DNA from: CALFVT01 sp039989855
GTDB taxonomy: Bacteria; Pseudomonadota; Alphaproteobacteria; Caulobacterales; Maricaulaceae
Assembly: GCA_039989855.1 (NCBI GenBank)
Contig: JBDXGZ010000020.1
Span: forward strand, 1 to 24,090
Direction: 5' to 3'
DNA: 24,090 bases
This document shows positions 5,981 through 12,810 of the stretch, piece after piece; within the stretch, counting starts at the first letter, position 1, and each line of letters begins with the position of its first letter. The notes beneath the pieces were generated by a model. It did not search any database, had not been told where the DNA came from, and saw only the letters and a program-made list of their open reading frames with translations. The translations under genes and the position numbers were made by a program.

Positions 5981-7309
5981 ATGACCTCTGAGACGTATAA
6001 GCACCCAGGAAAGAGAGTACCGTCTCGACGGTTGTCTCGTATTACTGGATTAAGCCGAATGGCAACCAACATTGCTGGATCAATCGTATTAAATGGAGTT
6101 CAGCAGTTGGCGACTGGTCAGCGGCCAAAAGTTACTGATTTGATCTTAACGCCTGCAAATGCCCATAGAGTTACAACCCAGCTCTCCAACATGCGCGGCG
6201 CCGCCATGAAAATCGGACAGATCATATCCATGGATAGTGGTGACTTCCTACCAAAGGAACTCGCAGATATTTTGTCGACACTACGTTCAAGTGCCATGCA
6301 CATGCCGCGCTCCCAGCTCAACAATATCTTATCGTCTGAGTGGGGTGAAGGATGGGAGTTTCAGTTCGAAAATTTCGAGTATCATCCAATAGCTGCGGCT
6401 TCAATTGGACAAGTCCAGCAAACTAAATTGCCAAGCGGAGAAAGGCTCGCAATCAAAGTTCAATATCCTGGCATTAAAGAAAGTATTGATAGCGATGTTA
6501 ATAATGTGGCTGCGCTGTTGCGAATGACAGGGCTTCTACCTGCCAAGCTAGACGTAAAGCCAATAATTGAAGAAGGCCGAAAACAGTTACATGAAGAAGC
6601 AAATTATATCCGTGAAGCCACCTATTTATCTAAGTTTGGGGAGCTTTTAGCGGGTGACAATAACTTCGAAGTACCCAAATATTATCCTAAATTATCTACA
6701 CGCAGAGTTCTGGCGATGTCATATATTGATAGCGTTCCAATTGAAGACATGGTTTATGCATCACAAGAAGAGCGCAACCGCATAGTCGAATTATTGATAG
6801 ACTTAACGCTACGCGAACTATTTGTTTACGGTGTGATGCAGACGGACCCTAATTTTGCGAACTACCGTTACAACACTAAGACTAATAAACTAGTCCTGCT
6901 CGATTTTGGAGCAAGCCGTGACATCGCTAAAAAAGTAATCACAACCTATAGAGCTATCATGCAAACAAGCTTATCAGGTACATCGCAAGATTGTTTTGAC
7001 CTAGCGAGCAAAATGGGGCTTATTCCGCCAAACGTGCCATCTAAATACAAATCCATATTCATGGAATTGCTTGAGATGGCGACCGAGATTTTGCAGCGTG
7101 ATAAAACCTTTGATTTTGGAAATAACGATATTGCACTGCGAATGCGTGATAAGGTCAGTGTACTGGCGGGTCAGAGAGATCTCTGGCATGTGCCGCCAGC
7201 AGAAATGATATTCATCCAACGAAAATTTGGTGGAATCTACATGCTGTCAACCCGCCTTGGTGCCGTTATCAACATTCACGCATTGATAAAAAAATACGTA
7301 GGGGCCTAA
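5981..7309 (+). CDS. AarF/ABC1/UbiB (COQ8-like) atypical kinase
   Basis: A 442-aa member of the ABC1/ADCK/UbiB protein-kinase-like family. Visible hallmarks are K77-I-G-Q80 of the KxGQ inhibitory motif, the alanine-rich loop AAASIGQV (about 138-145), the nucleotide-lysine strand AIKVQYPG (K159), acidic helix residues in LHEEANYIREA, QTDPNFAN (D289, N294) and LLDFG (D308). The KxGQ and QTDPN motifs are those of COQ8-type members, which support ubiquinone biosynthesis through ATP hydrolysis. No C-terminal membrane anchor typical of E. coli UbiB is obvious. The ribosome site is weak, so translation may be coupled to the upstream 99-aa gene. Under the inferred ECF promoter it would link quinone or lipid maintenance to oxidative stress. 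The gene ends intact, just before the IS6 relic. Confidence 0.92.
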   Translation: MTSETYKHPGKRVPSRRLSRITGLSRMATNIAGSIVLNGVQQLATGQRPKVTDLILTPANAHRVTTQLSNMRGAAMKIGQIISMDSGDFLPKELADILSTLRSSAMHMPRSQLNNILSSEWGEGWEFQFENFEYHPIAAASIGQVQQTKLPSGERLAIKVQYPGIKESIDSDVNNVAALLRMTGLLPAKLDVKPIIEEGRKQLHEEANYIREATYLSKFGELLAGDNNFEVPKYYPKLSTRRVLAMSYIDSVPIEDMVYASQEERNRIVELLIDLTLRELFVYGVMQTDPNFANYRYNTKTNKLVLLDFGASRDIAKKVITTYRAIMQTSLSGTSQDCFDLASKMGLIPPNVPSKYKSIFMELLEMATEILQRDKTFDFGNNDIALRMRDKVSVLAGQRDLWHVPPAEMIFIQRKFGGIYMLSTRLGAVINIHALIKKYVGA

Positions 7310-8018
7310 GACACTTTATGCCCACCACCGCTTCCATGAGGTCACAACATTCCATTCGGGTTGCGTTATGCGGCGGAATTCTCGGAGTGTTTAGTGAGAT
7401 TAAATGGCGGCGATGATTAAAGAGATTGTAGGGAGGACTGTAAATGGAAAGCAGACTTTGCGCGCTCTTTATCGACTTGAACCTTTGCGCTTTTCGCTCT
7501 CGCCTTTGTATTGGCAGATGAGAGTTTTCCGCTAGGTTATTCTTACGGCCGCCAACATCTCTTAGGTGGTTGAGCTTACGCTTTTTCAAAGCTGTGCCAA
7601 GGCTCAGCTTATCCGTAACGAGCCGCTAAGGCATTACACCTTGGCTTCTCATGAGCTTATATAGCAACTGCTTCGCAGCCTTGGCGTTCTTTCGGCTTTG
7701 AACAACAACATCTAAGACCATAGCTTCGTCATCAACGGCACGCCATATGTAAACCATTTTGCCGTTCGTCTTAGTATAGATCTCATCTAAATTCCAAACA
7801 CGCGAGGGGCTTTCGGATCTCACTTTAATCCGATTGACGTAAAATCTCCCAAACTTTTGAACCCATTTATGGATTGTTTCATAGGACACATCAACGCCCT
7901 ACTCTGCCATTAAGTCTTCAACATCACGAAAGCTTAGGTTAAACTTGCAATACAGCCTAACCGTGCGCCTAATAACATAAGGTGGGAAACGGTGACCGGC
8001 ATAAATAGACGTCTTCAT
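7310..8018 (-). pseudogene. IS6 family transposase with two in-frame amber codons
   Basis: Read on the minus strand from ATG at 8018, a continuous frame encodes an IS6/IS26-type DDE transposase: RFPPYVIRRTVRLYCKFNLS, then RDVEDLMAE, an amber at 7901-7899, GVDVSYETIHKWVQKFG, WNLDEIYTKTNGK, VVVQSRKNAKAAKQLL, a second amber at 7628-7626, RLVTDKL, GGRKNNLAENSH and ERKAQRFKS. The three catalytic acids (LDE, TDK, AEN) are all present and there is no frameshift. The product is broken only by two TAG codons, so inactivation looks fairly recent. The frame runs on past the expected C-terminus toward the end of aarF, suggesting the 3' end and its terminal repeat have eroded. I could not identify terminal inverted repeats with certainty. 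Confidence 0.88.
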
Positions 8019-8188
8019 GCGTATTCAATAATGGAAAAAACAACTCCATACGTAACCTGACAATACAATATTTAGATAGCTTCCTTTTACGCATCAATCC
8101 CCTGCCTTCATAAAGCAGGAAAGATACTAGCACCCAATATTAAACTTCGAAATTGAAGATAATAGTTCAATTTTAAAAACCAACGGCT

Positions 8189-9781
8189 CTACCAAAAGAC
8201 TGCGTAGAGAGCGATAAGGATAGCGACGATGATCACCGTTTTTATATTAAACATGCGCTTTGTTTTAAAATTCACATCTGCAAGTGAGAGGAGCCGACTT
8301 GCAATCGGCGCGATTGTCAATTTGGAAACGACAATGCCACCGCCCATACACATGAGGAAGACAATCCAGATACGGTTAACGAATGAGAAGTCTGGGAAAG
8401 CAAATTTAAAGATCAGCGACGCGGCAACCGATATAATCAAAGCTGCAAAAGCACCTTGCGAATTTGTCCGTTTTGCAAACATCCCCAAAAGGAAGACCGC
8501 AACAACGCCTGGCGCAATAAATCCCGTATATTCTTGCACAGTTTGGAACGCGCTTTCAAAGCCGCCAAGGAACGGTTTAGCCGCGATGACAGCAATCACC
8601 ATGGCGATAACAGCCACACTTCGCCCAATTGTAACATAATGGGTTTCGCTCTCACTTGGCTTCATCATGGATTTATAGACATCCATGGTGAAGATCGTCG
8701 AGATTGAATTGACCATTGAGGCAAGAGAGGAGACAATCGCTGCAATGAGCGCCGCAAAGATAAGCCCTCTAAACCCAGCTGGCATTAGGCCCATAATAGA
8801 CGGGTATGTCGCGTCAGTTTTCGCATCCAAAGCTGCTTGGTCGAGCACGCCAAATTCAGGCGCAGCAAGCATAACCGCCGCAATCCCCGGCAAGACTATA
8901 ATCAATGGCATGATCAACTTCAGCCCTGCGGCGAAGACAAGTCCCTTTTGCGCCTCGGGCAGGTCTTTCGCGCCGAGCGCCCGTTGGATAATATATTGGT
9001 TAAAACCCCAATAGTTCAAATGTAAAATCCATAGCCCGCCTAACAGCGTCCAAATGCCCGGCAACGTATCATAGCCCTTTTGGTCAGGCTCAAAGATCAT
9101 ATCAAATTTCTCTGGCAGTTCTGTGTAAAGCCGCTCAAAGCCTGATAGGAAACTCCCACTGCCAATCATGTTCAGTGTCATAACGGCAATCACGAGGCCG
9201 CCAATGATGAGGATAACCACTTGAATAATATCCGTCAGAGCTACAGCTTTCAGCCCGCCAACAACCGAATATGCAATGGCAAAAGTGCCCAATGCCGCCA
9301 TCGCCCAGATTATATTCATCCCTGTTAAGGTCTCAACGGCAAGACCGCCAAGCCATAGGACCGTAGTCAGGTTCACCAACGTATATAACGCAATCCAGTA
9401 AATCGACATGGTGGTTTTTACGCCGGGACCAAATCTCTGGTCGAGAAATTGCGGCATGGTGTAAATCTCGCGCTTAAGAAAGATCGGTAAGAAATATTTA
9501 GCCACAAGGATCAACACTATCGCCGCTTGCCACTCATAGGCAGCAATGGCGAGGCCAATACGGTAGCCCTCCCCCGACATGCCGATTATTTGTTCGGCGG
9601 AAATATTCGCAGCAATCAAGGACGCCCCGATCGCCCACCACGGCAAAGACTTCCCTGCTAAGAAATAATCCGTCGTGTCTTTTTGGTGACCTGCAGGTTC
9701 ACGCGAAACATAAATCGCAACACCGAATAGGATGACCGCATAGGCTGCAACTACTAGAAAATCTAAACCGTTTAAAAACAT
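8189..9781 (-). CDS. Sodium:solute symporter, SGLT-like sugar transporter
   Basis: A 530-aa SSS-family permease (APC-like LeuT fold) with about 14 hydrophobic helices. Motifs include TTDYFLAGKSLPWWAIGASL near TM1-2, NISAEQIIGMSGEGY, WLGGLAVETLTGMN, YSVVGGLKAVALTDIIQVVI and NSISTIFTMDVYK in the later half. All fit the vSGLT/galactose-glucose branch rather than the proline or pantothenate branch. It imports a small solute with sodium across the inner membrane. As the last gene of the GH3-GH16-symporter run it most likely takes up glucose released from laminarin. It starts 48 bp after GH16 ends, with GGGAC ahead of ATG at 9781. Confidence 0.9.
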   Translation of the reverse strand: MFLNGLDFLVVAAYAVILFGVAIYVSREPAGHQKDTTDYFLAGKSLPWWAIGASLIAANISAEQIIGMSGEGYRIGLAIAAYEWQAAIVLILVAKYFLPIFLKREIYTMPQFLDQRFGPGVKTTMSIYWIALYTLVNLTTVLWLGGLAVETLTGMNIIWAMAALGTFAIAYSVVGGLKAVALTDIIQVVILIIGGLVIAVMTLNMIGSGSFLSGFERLYTELPEKFDMIFEPDQKGYDTLPGIWTLLGGLWILHLNYWGFNQYIIQRALGAKDLPEAQKGLVFAAGLKLIMPLIIVLPGIAAVMLAAPEFGVLDQAALDAKTDATYPSIMGLMPAGFRGLIFAALIAAIVSSLASMVNSISTIFTMDVYKSMMKPSESETHYVTIGRSVAVIAMVIAVIAAKPFLGGFESAFQTVQEYTGFIAPGVVAVFLLGMFAKRTNSQGAFAALIISVAASLIFKFAFPDFSFVNRIWIVFLMCMGGGIVVSKLTIAPIASRLLSLADVNFKTKRMFNIKTVIIVAILIALYAVFW

Positions 9782-9828
9782 GTCTTTGTCCCATTTTTTA
9801 TAAGACCTGTTTCATTAGGCCCTTATTA

Positions 9829-10839
9829 TTATTTCATGCAGGCGAGGCCTAACTCTGGGTCTGTTTCGCACTGATACACTCTCACCCAATCCAGCCAAAG
9901 CTCGCTGGGAAATGACTTAGGGTTAAAGCGCTTTTCATTATTTAAATCTGGTAAGTCTCCCCCAACCGCTAGGTTAAACATGAGGTAAAAAGCCTGATCA
10001 AACGGGCCACTTTCATTCTCTGCTTTATCAATGGCGTCTGAATACCAATCATCCGCAGTTGCCGAGAGGAATTTCTCACCGTCAACGAACCAGTGGATGC
10101 TCCCCTCGCCCCATTCCACCGCATATTCATGATAATCATCAACAGCGGCAAGGTTGGCTAAAGCACGCTTATCCGTAATGAAAACATTATCTGGCGACGC
10201 CTTGCCAAAATGAAGCGCGGCGCTCGTTCTATATTCTACCTCTGCTGAGCCGCAATCACCACATTTTGCCCCAAGATTTACAGCTTCCATAATATCAATT
10301 TCACCTGACAGAGGCCAGCCCCCATAAAGATCCCCCGCAGGAAGCATCCAAAAAGCGGACCATGTGCTTTGTCCCTTTGGAAGTTTGATCCGTGCTTCTA
10401 TGCGTCCATATTTCCAGCTCGCGCGTTCGCGCGTGCGAACTTTACCAGAGCTATATTCCCGCGTCAGCATCGGTCCACGGTCCGCACGTCCTTGTGGGTA
10501 TTTCGGTCCTGAGATACTTTCTTTTTGAGCTCGGAGTTTTAAAACACCTTCTTCAATAATAATATTTTCAGACCGATCTGTGTAACATTGTTTTTCATTA
10601 TTACCACCGCCCCAACAAGATACTTCGGGTTCCCATTTACTCCGGTCAAGCTCTGGGGCGTCAAATTCATCTCCCCAAACGCGCACCCAACCTTTCGACT
10701 TTACGTCGACGTTCAAGGAACCTTGACTATCACTGAAATTGGGCCTGGTCGTTAACGACGAAATTGCTAACGTTTCCGTCTTGCACCCAAATAAAATAGC
10801 ACCAACAAGGCTTAATGATATTATCCACCCAAACCGCAT
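9829..10839 (-). CDS. GH16 endo-beta-1,3-glucanase (laminarinase), lipoprotein
   Basis: A 336-aa secreted glycoside hydrolase of family 16. The N-terminus carries a lipoprotein signal ending in LFGC (Cys19), so it should be anchored to an inner or outer membrane leaflet. The catalytic domain begins near residue 51 (WVRVWGDEFD). The active-site strand is GEIDIME, with nucleophile E180, D182 and acid/base E185, in the E-[IL]-D-x-x-E form with the extra residue typical of laminarinases. Surrounding motifs WSAFWMLP and LDWVRVYQC are standard. It would cut internal beta-1,3 bonds of laminarin. Its ATG overlaps the stop of the GH3 gene by one base (TAATG), so the two are translationally coupled. 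Confidence 0.93.
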   Translation of the reverse strand: MRFGWIISLSLVGAILFGCKTETLAISSLTTRPNFSDSQGSLNVDVKSKGWVRVWGDEFDAPELDRSKWEPEVSCWGGGNNEKQCYTDRSENIIIEEGVLKLRAQKESISGPKYPQGRADRGPMLTREYSSGKVRTRERASWKYGRIEARIKLPKGQSTWSAFWMLPAGDLYGGWPLSGEIDIMEAVNLGAKCGDCGSAEVEYRTSAALHFGKASPDNVFITDKRALANLAAVDDYHEYAVEWGEGSIHWFVDGEKFLSATADDWYSDAIDKAENESGPFDQAFYLMFNLAVGGDLPDLNNEKRFNPKSFPSELWLDWVRVYQCETDPELGLACMK

Positions 10840-12737
10840 TACTTTATTACTGAACGGCCCGTATAAGTCAGGCCATAACCATGATTAAACTGAGTCGCAT
10901 CACCCATAGCTGGCCAAGCAAACGATAGGCGACCTTTGAAGTCATATTGCGGTTGGCCATTTGACCCTGCCATCAGGACATCACTAACGCCTGCCCCTTC
11001 ACTACCTGGAAGCCATGCTGCGACAAGGCCGTCAGACAGTTCGAGAAGCGGATCAATGCCTAGCGGACGTCCCGATAGAAACACTGTAACTACAGGAATA
11101 TTTTGCGCCTTTAAGCTTTTAATCAACGCAAACTCTTTCGAATTTTCCAAATCAAAGTCCAATGAAAGCAAGTCCCCTTCAAACTCGGCGTAAGGCTCTT
11201 CCCCCATAACAATAATCGCGACGTCAGGACGATTACTTTCATCAAAAGTTCCGTTTTCGCTATAGGAAACATTTGCTCCTGCCTGCTCAAATCCATCAAA
11301 TATTGTTGTGTGACCTTTATAAATTTCTGGTGGATTAATAATTTTTGTTTCAATATCACGGCCTTGCCAAGTTAGAGTCCAACCGCCATTTTGGTAAGCC
11401 GCATGATCAGCCGCAATACCCGCGACGAGAATATTTTTATCAGTCTTAATGGGCAGAACATTATCGTTCTTCAAAAGAACCAATGACTCACGAACCGCTT
11501 GACGTGCTACAGCACGGTGTGTTTTGTGGCCAATAAGTTTAGCCCGCCCTGCCAATTCATGCAAAGACGGTTTGCCATCTTCAAACATGCCTGCACGCAA
11601 TTTGACGCGCAATATACGCCGAACGGCATCATCAATTCGCGCCTGACTAATCTCGCCGCCTTTAACTTGAGATACAGTATTATTGAGAAATTCCTTCCAC
11701 ATCTCTGGTACCATGATCATATCCACGCCCGCATTAATAGATTGAGGGCAAGACGCTGCCGTACAGCCTTCAACCTGTTCGTGGCCATTCCAGTCCCCCA
11801 AAACAAAGCCATCAAATCCCATACGTCCCTTCAGGACATCTGTGAGCATATATTTATGACCATGTAGCTTCTCGCCGTTCCAGCTATTAAAGCTCGCCAT
11901 GACCGTTTGAACGCCCGCGCCAATTGTTTGAACGTAACCTTGCCCATGAATACGAAATAATTCTTCTTCAGAAATTTCAGTATTGCCTTGATCATCACCC
12001 TCAGTCGTGCCGCCGTCCCCAATGAAATGTTTAGCCGTTGCAATAATTTTTTGCTGGGACAGGAAATTATCAAGTGCAGGATGGCCCTGAATACCTAAAA
12101 CATATTCTTTGGACAGTTCCGCGACAATTTCAGGATTTGACGAGAAACTTTCATAGCTTCGCCCCCAACGCATATCACGCGCCACAGCCACGGTTGGAGA
12201 GAACGCCCAATCAATGCCCGTTACAGCCACTTCACGGGCTGTAATCGTTCCAATATCGCGCATCAAACCCGGATTATTCGCCGCGCCTAATCCGATATTA
12301 TGCGGAAAAATTGTCGCCCCTTGAACATTATTATGCCCATGAACCGCATCTGTTCCCCACATAATTGGAATGGCTAAACGGTTATCATTTGTGTCCATTG
12401 ACGCGCCGTGAAAGAGGCTCGCCATAGAGAGCCAACCTGCAAGAGGGCCATCGACTTCATTGGTGGGCCAAGACCCACCGCCGTTCAAAACAGAGCCAAT
12501 ATGATATTTCGCCACATCTTCGGGTGAGATATTTTTAATTTCAGGCTGAATCATTTGCCCGACTTTTTGCTCAATGGACATCTTCGCCAAAAGCTCATCA
12601 ATGCGGGTTTCAATCTTTGCATCAACAGGAATTGTTTTGCGGATTTCAGGCCAAATATTTTCATCCGCTTGGGACGATACAGACGCTAAGGCCGTTGTAG
12701 CCAGCAAAGAAAGAGACATTAGATTACGTTTAGACAC
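10839..12737 (-). CDS. GH3 beta-glucosidase / exo-beta-glucanase
   Basis: A 632-aa glycoside hydrolase of family 3 with an N-terminal signal (SLLATTALASVSSQA) for export to the periplasm. The barrel domain (about 40-400) shows GTDAVHGHNNVQGATIFPHN, RWGRSYESF, AKHFIGDG and the nucleophile strand GFVLGDW (D315). The second domain contains GEEPYAEFEGD, which supplies the acid/base Glu in the barley ExoI-like group. It should release glucose from the oligosaccharides made by the downstream laminarinase. It starts with GTG at 12737; no in-frame ATG fits better. It follows a terminator-like hairpin after the TonB-dependent receptor, so it may depend on read-through. Confidence 0.93.
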   Translation of the reverse strand: MSKRNLMSLSLLATTALASVSSQADENIWPEIRKTIPVDAKIETRIDELLAKMSIEQKVGQMIQPEIKNISPEDVAKYHIGSVLNGGGSWPTNEVDGPLAGWLSMASLFHGASMDTNDNRLAIPIMWGTDAVHGHNNVQGATIFPHNIGLGAANNPGLMRDIGTITAREVAVTGIDWAFSPTVAVARDMRWGRSYESFSSNPEIVAELSKEYVLGIQGHPALDNFLSQQKIIATAKHFIGDGGTTEGDDQGNTEISEEELFRIHGQGYVQTIGAGVQTVMASFNSWNGEKLHGHKYMLTDVLKGRMGFDGFVLGDWNGHEQVEGCTAASCPQSINAGVDMIMVPEMWKEFLNNTVSQVKGGEISQARIDDAVRRILRVKLRAGMFEDGKPSLHELAGRAKLIGHKTHRAVARQAVRESLVLLKNDNVLPIKTDKNILVAGIAADHAAYQNGGWTLTWQGRDIETKIINPPEIYKGHTTIFDGFEQAGANVSYSENGTFDESNRPDVAIIVMGEEPYAEFEGDLLSLDFDLENSKEFALIKSLKAQNIPVVTVFLSGRPLGIDPLLELSDGLVAAWLPGSEGAGVSDVLMAGSNGQPQYDFKGRLSFAWPAMGDATQFNHGYGLTYTGRSVIK

Positions 12738-12764
12738 AGGACCACCATTAAAAAATAATACATT

Positions 12765-12791
12765 AAAAAGGCCCGCAATATAGTGCGAGCC
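12765..12791 (-). terminator. Terminator/attenuator between receptor and GH3
   Basis: On the minus strand GGGCTCGCA, a 6-nt loop CTATAT and TGCGGGCC form an 8-9 bp GC-rich stem (one U-G pair), followed immediately by TTTTTAATG. It lies about 20 bp after the receptor stop and 28 bp before the GH3 start. It probably ends most transcripts after the receptor and lets a fraction continue. Confidence 0.78.
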
Positions 12792-12810
12792 CCATTATAA
12801 TGAGCTTAGC

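Noticed and set aside
8101..8120. CCTGCCTT/AAAGCAGG hairpin downstream of the symporter
   Set aside because: Imperfect stem without a following T run on either strand; function cannot be argued.
8150..8173. AAATTGAA/TTCAATTT inverted repeat just after the symporter gene
   Set aside because: Perfect 8-bp dyad but AT-only in the arms' outer part and with no T tract on the minus strand, so not convincing as a terminator.
11499..11867. 122-codon plus-strand frame inside GH3
   Set aside because: Antisense to conserved GH3 motifs; composition is not protein-like.
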